64,000 nucleotides of DNA from Polyangiaceae bacterium (GCA_025936115.1 JAICTZ010000017.1:86126-150125), one strand, 5' to 3'; numbered from the stretch's first letter, positions 8,540-20,155 are shown. Notes: generated by a model not told the origin, from the sequence alone. Program-made: numbers and translations.

Positions 8540-9238
8540 ATGCAGCCGACTCCCATCAGCGTTTTCCGGTCGCAACCTCCTCCGCTCTGGTACGTGACGA
8601 ACGGTGAGCTCACCGTAGGTCCGGTGGCAACGACTCTGCTCGCGCGCGGGGTCGAGTCCGGGCGCGTGCCCGAGTATTGTCACGTGCGCGCGGCGCGCGG
8701 GACTTGGCGCGAGCTCACGGGCGTACGGGAAATCGCGGCGCTCGGCACGAAACCGAACGCCAAAGCGCCGACCGAGGAGCAGTTCAGTGAGTGGGCGCGG
8801 CCGATCGAGCGCGTGCGCGACGAAGCGGAGCTTTGCCACACGATCACGTGGCTCGCGCTGATCGCGACGGGCGCCGAGAGCGCGATGTTCCACTATCGCG
8901 GACGCTACTCGAACGACCTCGTGACGCGTTCGGTGCTCGGGCCCATGCCGAACGACCAGCTCAACGTGAGCCTGCGCCCCGACGACCCCGTGCTCAGCGC
9001 GGCGCGCGAACGTCGCCCCGTCGTGGGACCTCCGTACGGCCCCGCCGAGGACGCGCTCGCGATGCGCTTCGCCACGAGCAGCGGCGGCGTCGGTGCCGCG
9101 GCCATGATTCCGATTTTCGTCGCCGGCTCGCTCAAGGGCATGCTCGAGCTTTCGCGCCCGGGCCATGCGTTCCGCCGCGGCGACCTCGTCCGCGCCGAGC
9201 GCATCGCGCAGCGCGCGCTGATCCCGCGCGCGAACTGA
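8540..9238 (+). CDS. GYF_2-GAF domain protein, unknown function
   Basis: A 232-residue cytosolic protein with no membrane segment. Residues about 15-65 fit the GYF_2 fold (LWYVTNGELTVGPV, with a late Trp in RGTWRELTG), a small peptide- or partner-binding domain common in myxobacterial signalling proteins. Residues about 90-230 resemble a GAF-type sensor domain, ending in MIPIFVAGSLKGMLELSRPG. No enzymatic output domain is attached, so it may bind a ligand and present it to a partner. It is flanked by a tandem repeat upstream and a DsbA-like gene downstream, with no obvious operon. Confidence 0.7.
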   Translation: MQPTPISVFRSQPPPLWYVTNGELTVGPVATTLLARGVESGRVPEYCHVRAARGTWRELTGVREIAALGTKPNAKAPTEEQFSEWARPIERVRDEAELCHTITWLALIATGAESAMFHYRGRYSNDLVTRSVLGPMPNDQLNVSLRPDDPVLSAARERRPVVGPPYGPAEDALAMRFATSSGGVGAAAMIPIFVAGSLKGMLELSRPGHAFRRGDLVRAERIAQRALIPRAN

Positions 9239-9492
9239 ACGGCACGGCACGCCGTGCGGGTTCGCGCGCACGGGCCAGCATGGAGGGACGGAGATTCGAC
9301 CTTGATTGACGGCGGAACGGGGCGAGCTTGCGGCGTTGGTACTTACGCACGGTGGTCGCCGCAAAAAAACGCTGCTCCCGTCGATGTCTGCCCATGGTTC
9401 GACGAAGTACGTCGAGGTGCGGCTCGTCGCCTCGTCCTTGCGGGGTCCGGGTTCGAGCCCCTGTAGGAGATGTGGCGTAGTAGACTGCGCTC

Positions 9493-10125
9493 GTGCCCTC
9501 GCTGCTCCGGCTTTACACTGATTTCGTTTGCCCGTTTTGCTTCATCGCCGAGCAGAGCACGGTGCCGCGGCTGCTCGCCGAGTTCGAGCTCGAGCTCGAC
9601 TGGTGCGGGTTCGAGCTGCACCCGAGCACGCCGGCGGGGGGCGTGCCGCTGAGCCGGTTGTTTCCGAACGTGCCGTTGGCGGCCATGCACGAGCGTACGA
9701 AGGGCTTCGCCGCAAGCTTCGGTGTGACCGGCTTCGAGCCCGCCGATTGGCTCTGGAACAGCCGAAAGGCGCTCGCCATCGCCGAATACGCGCGTGACGC
9801 GGGCAAGCTCGAGCCGTTTCGCCACATCGTGATGAACGCGCACTGGCGGGAGGGTAAGAGTCTCGAACGCGAGGAGGATTTGGGCGCCATGGCGGCGAGC
9901 GCGGGACTCGACGTCCCGCGAGCGCTTGCCGCGTCGACGGACACCGCGCTGCTCGCCCGCGTCGACGCACGCCAAGCAGACGCGCGGCGCCACGGCGTGC
10001 GCGGCATTCCCACGTTCATTTTCGGTGAGCTCGCCGTCGTCGGTTGCCAGCCGTACGAAGCGCTCGCCGCCGCGGCGGAGCGCGCCCGTGTCGCGCGCCG
10101 GCGCGCGACGTCAGGCCAGCGTTAG
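9493..10125 (+). CDS. DsbA-family (FrnE/HCCA-isomerase-like) oxidoreductase
   Basis: A 210-residue thioredoxin-fold protein without a signal peptide, so probably cytosolic. YTDFVCPFCFIAE near the N-terminus holds the CPFC active-site motif. The helical insert (residues about 60-150) and RGIPTFIFGE, with the cis-proline, match FrnE-like proteins, which have been linked to disulphide handling and glutathione-dependent isomerisation. The start is GTG at 9493, since the first strand (LLRLYTDFVCP) begins within a few residues. It converges on the kinase gene. The exact substrate is unknown. Confidence 0.85.
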   Translation: MPSLLRLYTDFVCPFCFIAEQSTVPRLLAEFELELDWCGFELHPSTPAGGVPLSRLFPNVPLAAMHERTKGFAASFGVTGFEPADWLWNSRKALAIAEYARDAGKLEPFRHIVMNAHWREGKSLEREEDLGAMAASAGLDVPRALAASTDTALLARVDARQADARRHGVRGIPTFIFGELAVVGCQPYEALAAAAERARVARRRATSGQR

Positions 10126-10180
10126 GCCGACGCCGGTATGGTGCGATGCGCAGCGAGCTCCGGTGCGCGCTGTCGGCGCT

Positions 10181-12073
<1,893 letters not shown>

Positions 12074-12216
12074 GCGGTTAGGCGGCGAGAGGCGGCGAGG
12101 CCGTGGAGCCTGCCGGGAGGACCCCGAGTGTGTTCGAGATCATGGAAATTGATGCCACAGAATTGCAGGCAGCGCGAGCGCCCGGACCCACGTGTTTCAA
12201 GGTGAGCTCGAACACT

Positions 12217-13575
12217 TCACGGAGAAGAATCCGCCGGGGCGGCAGTCTCCGCCGCGCTTTCCCGCGAGAGACCTGCGGGCCGTCGCACTTTCATGGTCAC
12301 GTCGAGCAGGATCGTTTCCCCGGGCGTGAGCTCGATGGTGCGCCGTTCCGTTGGCGCTTGAGGATGCTCGAGACGGACGTAATGCGTTCCGGCGCCGAGC
12401 GGGATGGCGCGCGCAAACGGCGTCGTATCGAAGGCCTCACCGTCGACGATGACCTTGGCCCACGGCTGCGCAACGACCCGGAGATAGCCCGGACTAGCGG
12501 GAACGAGCTCGAGCTTACCTGCGGGCCCCGGCTCGCTGCTTGCCGCACCCGAGCGTCGCGCGAGGAGGTCGATCGCGACGCCGCCCGCCGCGAGCAAGAC
12601 GAAGAAGCCGAAAAGCACGCCGGCCACCACGGCGACGCTCGGACCGGGTCGACGAGGCGGCTGCCGCATGATGACGGGAGAGCTCGGCTTCACGGCCAGG
12701 CCGAGGGCGGAGAGCGCTTCGAGCACGGCGTCGCGGGCCGTGGTGCCCATCTCGACGAGTGCCGCATCGAGCGCCGCACCGAGCTCTTCGGCGGTCTGAT
12801 AACGATGCGCGGGCATCTTCTGCAGGCAGCGCTGCACGACGCGCTCGAGGGTCGGCGCGAGGTCGGGCGTGAAGCGGCCGAGCGGCGCTGGAGGTTCGTT
12901 GCGGATGCGAAGTGTCGCCGTGGGATCGTTGCCGGCGCCGAACGGCGTCGTGCCGGCGATGAGCTCGTAGAGCAACGCCCCGAGCGAGAAGAGATCGCTG
13001 CGCGGGTCGGGTGGCTCGCCGAGCACCTGCTCGGGCGAGGCGTAGGCGAGCGACGGCTGGCCACCGCTGCCGTCCAAAAGCTCGGGTGCCGTCGGCAGGC
13101 GTTCGTCGGACGCAACCGAGAAGTCGGTGAGCTTCACGACGCCGCCCTTCGTGATGAACACGTTGGCGGGCCGCACGTCGCGATGCACGATGCCGCGCGC
13201 GTGCGCATGGGCGAGCGCGTGCGCGATGCCGCGAGCGATCGCGGCGGCGGCCGGCTGCGAGAAGCGCTTGCCGCGCTCGATGAGCTCGGCGAGCGACCAC
13301 CCGTCCACCGCTTCGAGCACGAGCCAGAGCCGGTCGCCCTTGCGCACGAAGTCGTAGAGCCCGACGATGTTCGGGTGATTGAGCTGGCCGAGTAGCCGCG
13401 CCTCGCGTTCGAGCGCCGCGGCAAAAGGCGACGACGGCACGATACTCGCTGCGAGCGCCTTGATCGTGACCCGCCGGCCGAGGGGCACCTGGGTCGCTCG
13501 GTAGACCTCGACGATCGGGCCCGTAACGACTTTTTCGGCGACCTCGCAGCCGTCGAAGCTCGGGAGCGAGCTCAT
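12217..13575 (-). CDS. Membrane Ser/Thr kinase-like protein with PEGA domain and altered active site
   Basis: A 452-residue protein. Residues about 10-280 are kinase-like: lysine 39 in VTIKAL, HRDVRPAN (131-138) with the catalytic Asp, and YASPEQ. Two motifs are unusual. The glycine loop is replaced by VVTGPIVEV, and the metal-binding DFG reads DFS (151-153). It may be a weak kinase or a pseudokinase, since the catalytic Asp is present but nucleotide binding could be changed. A membrane segment lies near 323-347, followed by a PEGA-type domain (about 365-432, LRVVAQPWAKVIVDGE) facing the periplasm. Only 33 bp separate its start from the divergent TMTC-like gene. Confidence 0.9.
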   Translation of the reverse strand: MSSLPSFDGCEVAEKVVTGPIVEVYRATQVPLGRRVTIKALAASIVPSSPFAAALEREARLLGQLNHPNIVGLYDFVRKGDRLWLVLEAVDGWSLAELIERGKRFSQPAAAAIARGIAHALAHAHARGIVHRDVRPANVFITKGGVVKLTDFSVASDERLPTAPELLDGSGGQPSLAYASPEQVLGEPPDPRSDLFSLGALLYELIAGTTPFGAGNDPTATLRIRNEPPAPLGRFTPDLAPTLERVVQRCLQKMPAHRYQTAEELGAALDAALVEMGTTARDAVLEALSALGLAVKPSSPVIMRQPPRRPGPSVAVVAGVLFGFFVLLAAGGVAIDLLARRSGAASSEPGPAGKLELVPASPGYLRVVAQPWAKVIVDGEAFDTTPFARAIPLGAGTHYVRLEHPQAPTERRTIELTPGETILLDVTMKVRRPAGLSRESAAETAAPADSSP

Positions 13576-13608
13576 GGGGCCTTTCCGACTACTCGCTTTG
13601 GCGACGCG

Positions 13609-15576
13609 GTGCTACCCGAACGCGGCGTGCCCCGCGACCTCCCCGGTCTGCCCCCCGTCCCCGCCGAGGGCCCCGCGGCCGCGCCTCCCGCGGCGTCGGT
13701 GTGGGCGCATGCACGCCGTTTCCTCGCCGAGACCTGCGCGAGCATCGGCGCCTACTTCACGAAGTACGATCCGACCGTGCTCCGGGCGTTCGCTCCGGCG
13801 CTCGTCGTCAGTGCCCTGCTCTACGTCCGCAGCCCGCTCTCGAACTACATCTTCGACGAACAAGAGGCCTTGCTCGCGAACCCGTACGTCAACGGCGAGG
13901 GTCTCGGCTTCCTCGCGGCGTTTAAGCGTGACTTTTGGGGCCTGCCCCCCGAGCGCAGCATCGGCTCGTACCGCCCGCTGCCCGATCTGGTTTGGCGGCT
14001 CTTGTGGCACGTGAGCCATTCGCCGTTCTTGCATCACGCGGTCAACGTCGTCGTGCACGCGCTGAACGGCGCGCTGATCGCGAGCTTCGTGCTCGTCGTG
14101 ACGCGGCGGCGCACGCAGGGGTGGTTCGCGGGCGGCGTGTTTCTCGTGCTGGCGGTGCTCACCGAAGCCGTCTCGGGCGTCGTCGGCATTGCGGACGTGC
14201 TCGGGGGCATGTTCGTGCTGCTGGCTTTGCATGCGCTCAGGCTCCGCTGGCTCGCGCCGATCGGCGTGTTCGTTGCGCTCTTCCTCGGCCTCTTGTCGAA
14301 GGAGAGCGTCATCGTGGGGGTGCCGCTCGTCGCGTGGGTGGCGCTCGTGCTCGCGCCTGCGTTGCATCCGGCGCGCCCGCTCCGCGTGCTGCGCGCGGCG
14401 GCCGTGCTCGTCGCGTCGACGCTGGCGCTCGTCCTGTACACCTGGCTGCGGCGCAAGTGCTTTCCCGTGCCCGAGCCGGCGATTGCCGCCGTGGCGGGCG
14501 AGCCGCGCGTGGTGCACCTCTTTCACGCCTTTTTGCGTTGGTTCCGGCAGCCGCCGCTGCCGCACGACCCGATCAACAATCCGCTCATCGACGCGGACGT
14601 GCCCCATCGCGTTGCGGGCGCTCTGCGCGTCTACGCGAGCGGCGTGCGCGCGCTGTTTTTACCTTGGCACTTGAGCGGCGACTATTCGTTTCCGTCGGAG
14701 CCGATCCCCGAGCGTCTGGTGTTTCCAGCGAGCGTGCTCGGCGCGATCCTGCTCGTGGTACCGCCGCTCGTTGCGCTCGGCGTTTGGGTGCGGGCGCTGG
14801 TCCGCGAACGACGCGAACGACGCGCCGGGACCTTTGCCGCAGCGCCGAGCGTCTGCTTTGCGCACGCGGCGCTCGTGGCTGTCGGTCTACTCTGGGTCCC
14901 GCTCGCGTACTTCCCGCACTCCAACATTCCGATCCTCTTGCCGACGGTACGCGCCGAGCGCTTCTGGTACCTGCCGGCCGTGGGGTTCGCGCTGATGCTC
15001 GGCCCAGCGTGCGCGTGGTTCTTGAAAAAGCGGCGTCGCGTCGCGGTGATCGCGCTCAGCGCCTGGCTCGGTTTCGAGGCCTTGCAGGCGCGACTGCACG
15101 CGTTCGACTACACCGACGATCTCGTGTTCTGGCGCGCGACGAAGAACGCCGTGCCGCGGAGCGCCAAAGCCCATCTCAACTATTCGGTGATGGTCGGCGC
15201 CCGCGGCGACTTGAACGAGCGTCTCAGCGAGAACCGCCGCGCGCTCGAGCTCGCGCCACGCTGGGCCATGGCGCACATCTATCTCGGCGACACGTTGTGC
15301 CGCCTGCATCGGCCCGGCGATGCCTGGCCGCACTACGTGCGCGGCTTCGAGCTCGGCCCGAACGACCCGAACCTCATCGGCCTCGCTCTGCAGTGCCTGT
15401 GGGACGAAAAGTCCATCGAGGCGCACCAGGACGAACTCTTGGCGGCCTCCGACGCGCATCCAGGCAGCTGGCTCGCCTATCTCGCGACCGACATCGTCTA
15501 CAACGGTAAGCAGTACGACGGAGTCCAGAAGAAGTATCGTCCGCGTTCGTACGACGGCGGCCCCAAGGGCGACTGA
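13609..15576 (+). CDS. TMTC-like polytopic protein with TPR region (putative GT-C glycosyltransferase)
   Basis: A 655-residue membrane protein with about eleven hydrophobic segments (50-490) and a TPR-like soluble tail (about 505-600). FDEQEALLANPYV near the N-terminus, and the periplasmic loop LPWHLSGDYSFPSEPIPE, match the TMTC/DUF1736 family, whose eukaryotic members are O-mannosyltransferases using dolichyl-phosphate mannose. An enzyme transferring sugar to proteins or glycans at the outer face of the inner membrane is the likeliest role, inferred from family only. GTG 13609 was chosen; a later start would remove only the Pro-rich leader. The epimerase follows 32 bp on, so both may be one transcript. 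Confidence 0.82.
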   Translation: MLPERGVPRDLPGLPPVPAEGPAAAPPAASVWAHARRFLAETCASIGAYFTKYDPTVLRAFAPALVVSALLYVRSPLSNYIFDEQEALLANPYVNGEGLGFLAAFKRDFWGLPPERSIGSYRPLPDLVWRLLWHVSHSPFLHHAVNVVVHALNGALIASFVLVVTRRRTQGWFAGGVFLVLAVLTEAVSGVVGIADVLGGMFVLLALHALRLRWLAPIGVFVALFLGLLSKESVIVGVPLVAWVALVLAPALHPARPLRVLRAAAVLVASTLALVLYTWLRRKCFPVPEPAIAAVAGEPRVVHLFHAFLRWFRQPPLPHDPINNPLIDADVPHRVAGALRVYASGVRALFLPWHLSGDYSFPSEPIPERLVFPASVLGAILLVVPPLVALGVWVRALVRERRERRAGTFAAAPSVCFAHAALVAVGLLWVPLAYFPHSNIPILLPTVRAERFWYLPAVGFALMLGPACAWFLKKRRRVAVIALSAWLGFEALQARLHAFDYTDDLVFWRATKNAVPRSAKAHLNYSVMVGARGDLNERLSENRRALELAPRWAMAHIYLGDTLCRLHRPGDAWPHYVRGFELGPNDPNLIGLALQCLWDEKSIEAHQDELLAASDAHPGSWLAYLATDIVYNGKQYDGVQKKYRPRSYDGGPKGD

Positions 15577-15608
15577 GGCCGGCGACTTTTGCCGGCAGGA
15601 GATGCGAG

Positions 15609-16550
15609 ATGCGGGTCCTAGTCACCGGCGGAGCCGGGTTCATCGGTAGTCACGTCGTCGAGCGGCTGCTCGCCGGAGGTAACGAAGTCGCCGTGCTCGA
15701 TAACTTGAGCACGGGACGCCGTGAAAACGTGCCCGCGGGCGTGCGCTTCTACGAGATCGACGTGCGCGATCGGGACGCCGTGCGCCGCGTGCTCGAGGAG
15801 TTTCGCCCCGAGGCCGTCAATCATCAGGCGGCGCAAGCGAGCGTAGTCGTGAGCTTGCGCGACACGCGCCTCGACGCCGAAGTGAATCTCCTCGGCGGGC
15901 TCAACGTGCTCGACGCGAGCGTCGCGAGCGGCGTCGAGCGCTTCGTGTTCGCGAGCACGGGCGGCGCCATCTGCGGCGACGTGGCGGAAGGCGACCGCGC
16001 GGGCGAGGATTGCGTCCCTAAGCCCCTGAGCCCCTACGCGATTCACAAGCTCGCGTTCGAGCAGCTGCTCGCCGTCTACGGGCGGCAGCGGGGTATCGCG
16101 ACGCGCATTCTGCGTTACGCGAACGTCTACGGGCCGCGCCAGGATCCGCACGGGGAGGCTGGCGTCATCGCGATCTTTCTCGACTCGGCGCTCGCGGGAC
16201 GCACCCTCTGCGTGAACGCCTGGCGCACGCTCGGCGACGCCGGCTGCGTGCGCGACTACGTGTACGTGACCGACGTTGCGCGCATGAACGAGCTCGCGCT
16301 CGCAGGCACGCTCAGCGAGCCGCTCGCGAACGTGTGTACCGGCATCGGCACGGCCACGCGCGAGCTCGCGGAGGCCGTGATGCGGGTGACGGGACGCATG
16401 GTGCCGCTCGAAAGTCAGCCGCCGCGTGCGGGCGACGTGGGGCTTTCCGTGCTCGATCCGACGTTGCCTGAGCGCTACCTCGGCGAGCTCGTCGCGCTCG
16501 AGTGGGGCCTCGCGCGCACGGCGGAGTGGGCGGAGCGAGCCCGCCGCTGA
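15609..16550 (+). CDS. NAD-dependent nucleotide-sugar epimerase/dehydratase (GalE-like)
   Basis: A 313-residue extended short-chain dehydrogenase. VTGGAGFIGSHV is the Rossmann NAD motif (GxxGxxG), LDNLSTG follows the second strand as in GalE, FASTGG carries the Ser/Thr of the active site, and YAIHK gives the catalytic Tyr and Lys. Such enzymes interconvert UDP-sugars in the cytosol, supplying activated sugars for glycan assembly. AGGAG lies 7 bp before ATG 15609. It follows the TMTC-like gene and precedes another GT-C-like gene, in keeping with glycan synthesis. Whether it acts on UDP-glucose, UDP-GlcNAc or another sugar cannot be read from the sequence. Confidence 0.9.
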   Translation: MRVLVTGGAGFIGSHVVERLLAGGNEVAVLDNLSTGRRENVPAGVRFYEIDVRDRDAVRRVLEEFRPEAVNHQAAQASVVVSLRDTRLDAEVNLLGGLNVLDASVASGVERFVFASTGGAICGDVAEGDRAGEDCVPKPLSPYAIHKLAFEQLLAVYGRQRGIATRILRYANVYGPRQDPHGEAGVIAIFLDSALAGRTLCVNAWRTLGDAGCVRDYVYVTDVARMNELALAGTLSEPLANVCTGIGTATRELAEAVMRVTGRMVPLESQPPRAGDVGLSVLDPTLPERYLGELVALEWGLARTAEWAERARR

Positions 16551-16647
16551 AAGCTTCGTGCGGCGCCGCCGAGTCACGGGGCGCGCGGGCGCAGCTTGCC
16601 GGCTACCGTATTGCCGTAGCAGACGACCTCGACTACGGATTCTCGCC

Positions 16648-18471
16648 GTGCTGCGCCCATTAGCCCAAAAGCTCGCCGCTCGGGCGAGCTCGGAGCTCCA
16701 GGCGGCCAAGACGGCGTTGCCGCGCGCGATCGGCGCCGTGCGCGAGCAGCTCGTCGCGATGCGACGCTATGGCTGGCTCGATTGGTTGCAGCTCGCGAGT
16801 GCCGTCGTCGTCACGGCGGTGTTCGTCCTTTGGTTTCGCGACTGGTACCACGGCAACGTCCCCGCGCTCTGGGATCCCAAGATCCAACCGGACGACGCGC
16901 GCACCGCGATCTTCCCATTTCATCGCTACGAAGCCGGCGCGCCGCTCTCGACCGATCCCATCGCGACCGAGATGCTCGAGTACCAGCCGTACGGCTACCG
17001 GCTGGTCTTTCGCCTGTGCGTGCCGCTCGTCGGCGTGCTCTTCACGACCAAGATCGTCCAGGCGTTGCTGTTCGGGCTCATCGCGTACGCGGGCGTCGTG
17101 CTCGCTCGCAGCGCGCGCGCCGGGCTCGGCGCGGGCCTCTTGCTGATCTTCTTCTTCTTTCACGATCAGTACGTTCAAAATCGCGTCCTCGGCGGGCTGC
17201 CGCGTGGCTTCGGTTTCCCGCTCGCGACGCTCTGGCTCGCCGGCGCTATCGCGGAGCGCGCGAACGTGCGTCGCGCCGCCGCGCTGCTCGCCGCGCTCAC
17301 GTACCCGACCGCGCTCGCGATGGTGCTCGCCGCCGAGGGCCTGTTCGTCGTGCGGCGGCTCGGTTTTCCGAGCTTTCGCACGGCGTGGCGGCGTTTCCGT
17401 CACTACCTCCTGCTCGCGCTCGCCTGCGGCGTGTTGCTCGCGCCGGCCGTCTTCGTGGGCATGTCGCAGGGCGGCCCGATTCACACGCTCGAGCAAGCCA
17501 AGCGCGAGCCTGCGTTCCAGGGGCGGCTGCGCGTGCTGCCGTTCGGTGATCCCGGCAAAGAGTTCGGCGTGGTTTTGAGCGAGGTGTACAGCCACTATCG
17601 CGAAGGCGACTCACCGTTCGCGAATTTCAAGTCGCACGTCGACGACTACGAGCACGAGGTCGGCGTGACGATGCTCGCCGTGTTCCTGATTTTGCCGCTG
17701 ATGGGTTGGTCGATGGGACTCGGCAGCGTCACGCGGTTTCTGGCCGCAAATCTCGTGCTCTACGCGCTCTCGCGCTTTTTCGCCTTTCGGCTGTACTCGC
17801 CCGAGCGTTTTTACAGCGTCGGGATGCGCTCGGTCGCGCTCGCGCTCGCCGCGAGCTCGCTCGGTCTCGTCGCGCCGGGACTGTCCGCGCGCTGGCGTTC
17901 GATTGCGCGCAACCTGACGAGCGCGGCCGCGCTCGCGTTCGTTTGGTTCGGCATCGGCAACGGCGTGCGCGTCCCCGCGATGGGCGCGACCATCGACTAC
18001 CGCGACGAAGCGCCGCTCTGGGATTTCATTCGCCAGCTGCCCCCGGACACCCGCATCGCGTCCCACATCATGGACGGCGACGAAATCCCGCTCTTTACGG
18101 CACGCGCCACGAACGGCACCGCCGAGACGCTGCAGCCCTGGCTCACGCTCTCATGGCAGCGCCAAAAAGCGCGCGCAGAGGACACGCTGCGGGCGATGTA
18201 CGCGACGAACCGCGACGAGGTGCTCGAGTTCGCGCACAAGTACCGGATCACGCACCTGCTCGTGAACAAGAACCGCTACAAGGACGACTTTCGTTCGCGC
18301 GCCAAGAGCTTCGAGCCGTTCACGTCCTTCACGAATCGGCTCTTGGCGGGCGCGTCAGCCGAGAACTTCGTGCTCGCTTCGCCGCCGCCCGACGCCGTCG
18401 TCTTCCGCTTTCGCCAGTGGCAGCTGCTCGACGTGGCGAAGCTCGAAGCGGATTGGGAGCACGCGTCCTGA
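16648..18471 (+). CDS. Large polytopic GT-C-like membrane protein
   Basis: A 607-residue protein with around ten hydrophobic segments between about residues 48 and 440 and a soluble C-terminal domain. WDPKIQPDDARTAIFPFHRY follows the first segment and carries the DD-type acidic loop seen in GT-C enzymes. The C-terminal part runs from DFIRQLPPDTRIASH to RFRQWQLLDV and resembles the tails of the proteins at 43321-45051 and 45751-47442. The upstream frame is open into the epimerase gene. GTG 16648 gives a sensible cytosolic N-terminus, while ATG 16759 is an alternative. It ends 7 bp from a convergent GT-C-like gene. Substrate unknown. Confidence 0.72.
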   Translation: MLRPLAQKLAARASSELQAAKTALPRAIGAVREQLVAMRRYGWLDWLQLASAVVVTAVFVLWFRDWYHGNVPALWDPKIQPDDARTAIFPFHRYEAGAPLSTDPIATEMLEYQPYGYRLVFRLCVPLVGVLFTTKIVQALLFGLIAYAGVVLARSARAGLGAGLLLIFFFFHDQYVQNRVLGGLPRGFGFPLATLWLAGAIAERANVRRAAALLAALTYPTALAMVLAAEGLFVVRRLGFPSFRTAWRRFRHYLLLALACGVLLAPAVFVGMSQGGPIHTLEQAKREPAFQGRLRVLPFGDPGKEFGVVLSEVYSHYREGDSPFANFKSHVDDYEHEVGVTMLAVFLILPLMGWSMGLGSVTRFLAANLVLYALSRFFAFRLYSPERFYSVGMRSVALALAASSLGLVAPGLSARWRSIARNLTSAAALAFVWFGIGNGVRVPAMGATIDYRDEAPLWDFIRQLPPDTRIASHIMDGDEIPLFTARATNGTAETLQPWLTLSWQRQKARAEDTLRAMYATNRDEVLEFAHKYRITHLLVNKNRYKDDFRSRAKSFEPFTSFTNRLLAGASAENFVLASPPPDAVVFRFRQWQLLDVAKLEADWEHAS

Positions 18472-18478
18472 GTACGCT

Positions 18479-20155
18479 TCAGCGCTTGGGAGCGAGGGCG
18501 ACGTACGCCTCGAGCTCGCGCGGGCCCTGGTAGACGTTCTCGTAGCCGCGCTCGGCGAGATAGCGCGGGAAACGTCCCGTGCTGAACACGATGTCCGGGC
18601 GGCGGGCGGTGCAGGCGGCGGGCATCTCGTCGGCGTGGTCGATGATGTAGCGGGGATCGAGGCGCACGCCGTGGATGCCGTGGTGCTGCTTGTCGTCGGG
18701 GATGCACGCGAGGATGTCGTGCGTCGTGATCGCGAACAGATCGATGAACTTGAGCGCGCCGAAGTGCTCGCGGAAGGCGTAGTACGGCACCATGCCGGCT
18801 TGGCCGGACATCACGTAGAGCGGGTGAGCGGGCGAGGGCGCGAGGCGCGTGAGTGTTTCGAGCAGGACGCCGAGTAGACGCGCGTCGCGGCGGTGCGCCT
18901 TGTTGCCGAGCTCGGTGAAGGCAAAGCCGGGCTTTTGGGGGCCGATGAGCGCGTCTTCGCCCTCGTGCGCTGCTTCGCCCGAAAAGCTGCCGTTTTCACG
19001 TGAAGCGCCGAACTTGAGCTCGCTCCTCACGTTGACGAAGACGAGCAGCGCGAGCGCGACCCAGCCGGCGGGCGCCGACTGCGCGATGAAGCGCGCGACG
19101 GCGAACGCGGCGAGCACCGAGAGCGCCGGGAGCATCGGTGCGACCAGTCGTCCCGCGGGCATCCAGTCGCCGCCGCTCAGGACGACGAAGCTTGCCGTCG
19201 CGAGAGTCCACGCGACGAGCAGGGGGCCGCGGCTCGAGGTCTTCGCGCGGAGCGCTTCCCGCAGGCAGAGCGCCGCGCCGATGACGCCCGCGACGGCGAG
19301 CAAGTAACTGGTCTTGCCGAACGCCTTGTAGAGGTAGGTCACCCCTGCCGAGAGCTCGAAGCCGCCCACCTTGGCTGCGGCGGAGTTCGGCACGAAGGCG
19401 TGAAACACGACGTAGCGGCCGGCAGTCACGAGCAGCACGAGTCCGAGCGCGACGCCGAAACGCACGAGGGTCGCGAGCAGGCGCGCGCGCGCGTCGGTGT
19501 CGCGGCGTACGAGCACCAAATACGCGTAAAACGCGGCCGTGCCACCGAGTGTGCACAAGAGCACGAGCGGGGTCTCGGGCCGCACGAGCACGAACGCGAG
19601 CATCAGCGCGACACCGAGCGCGCTCTTGCGATCGGGCCGTACGCGCTCGGCGTCGATCTCGGAGCCGAGCACCTCGAGCACGGCGCAGCCGAGCAGCGCC
19701 ACCAGCGCGGTCTCCATGCCGCTCGTCGCCCAGTAGGCGAACGGAAGAGCCGTGGCCGCGAGGAGCGGCGTCAACGGGGCCGCGCACCGCTCGAGACCCG
19801 CGCTGAGCTTCGTCGCGACGGCGACCGCTAAAGCCGCCGCCAGAATGCTCACGACCCACGCTGTGGCGGGGATCGGTAACGACATGAGCTTGTGCAACGT
19901 CGCGAGCACGAGCACCAAGAACAAGCTGCTACTCTGCTCGACGTGCTCGCCGTTGTAGTTCAGCACGGCGCCGTATTTCGCGAGCGCGTGCGCCGACCAG
20001 TACGTGATGTGACTGTCGTCGTTGCCCGCCGCCGGAAACTGCGTCGCGGCGACGGCCGCGCCCAGCGTGAGGCCCACGGCGAGCCCAATAGCCACTCGCC
20101 ACTGCGCGCTCCCGGCGCCTGAAAGCTTCGAGCCCAACATCACCCGCACGCGCAA
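18479..20155 (-). CDS. Polytopic membrane protein, GT-C-like
   Basis: A 558-residue protein with about ten hydrophobic segments (residues 20-400) and a C-terminal soluble domain (about 400-558). AAGNDDSHITYWSAHALAKYG after the first segment places a conserved Asp-Asp pair where GT-C enzymes have their catalytic acid. The soluble domain contains MSGQAGMVPYYAF and DLFAITTHDILAC, as seen in other bacterial membrane proteins of unknown function predicted to be glycosyltransferases. It is transcribed towards the preceding membrane gene and diverges from the GT2 gene at 20254, sharing a 98-bp intergenic region. A role in surface glycan or glycolipid assembly is inferred. Confidence 0.72.
   Translation of the reverse strand: MRVRVMLGSKLSGAGSAQWRVAIGLAVGLTLGAAVAATQFPAAGNDDSHITYWSAHALAKYGAVLNYNGEHVEQSSSLFLVLVLATLHKLMSLPIPATAWVVSILAAALAVAVATKLSAGLERCAAPLTPLLAATALPFAYWATSGMETALVALLGCAVLEVLGSEIDAERVRPDRKSALGVALMLAFVLVRPETPLVLLCTLGGTAAFYAYLVLVRRDTDARARLLATLVRFGVALGLVLLVTAGRYVVFHAFVPNSAAAKVGGFELSAGVTYLYKAFGKTSYLLAVAGVIGAALCLREALRAKTSSRGPLLVAWTLATASFVVLSGGDWMPAGRLVAPMLPALSVLAAFAVARFIAQSAPAGWVALALLVFVNVRSELKFGASRENGSFSGEAAHEGEDALIGPQKPGFAFTELGNKAHRRDARLLGVLLETLTRLAPSPAHPLYVMSGQAGMVPYYAFREHFGALKFIDLFAITTHDILACIPDDKQHHGIHGVRLDPRYIIDHADEMPAACTARRPDIVFSTGRFPRYLAERGYENVYQGPRELEAYVALAPKR

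Noticed and set aside
9430..9471. GGGTTCGAGCCCC resembling a tRNA T-arm
   Set aside because: The flanking acceptor (TAGGAGA) has no TCTCCTA partner upstream and no anticodon arm fits.
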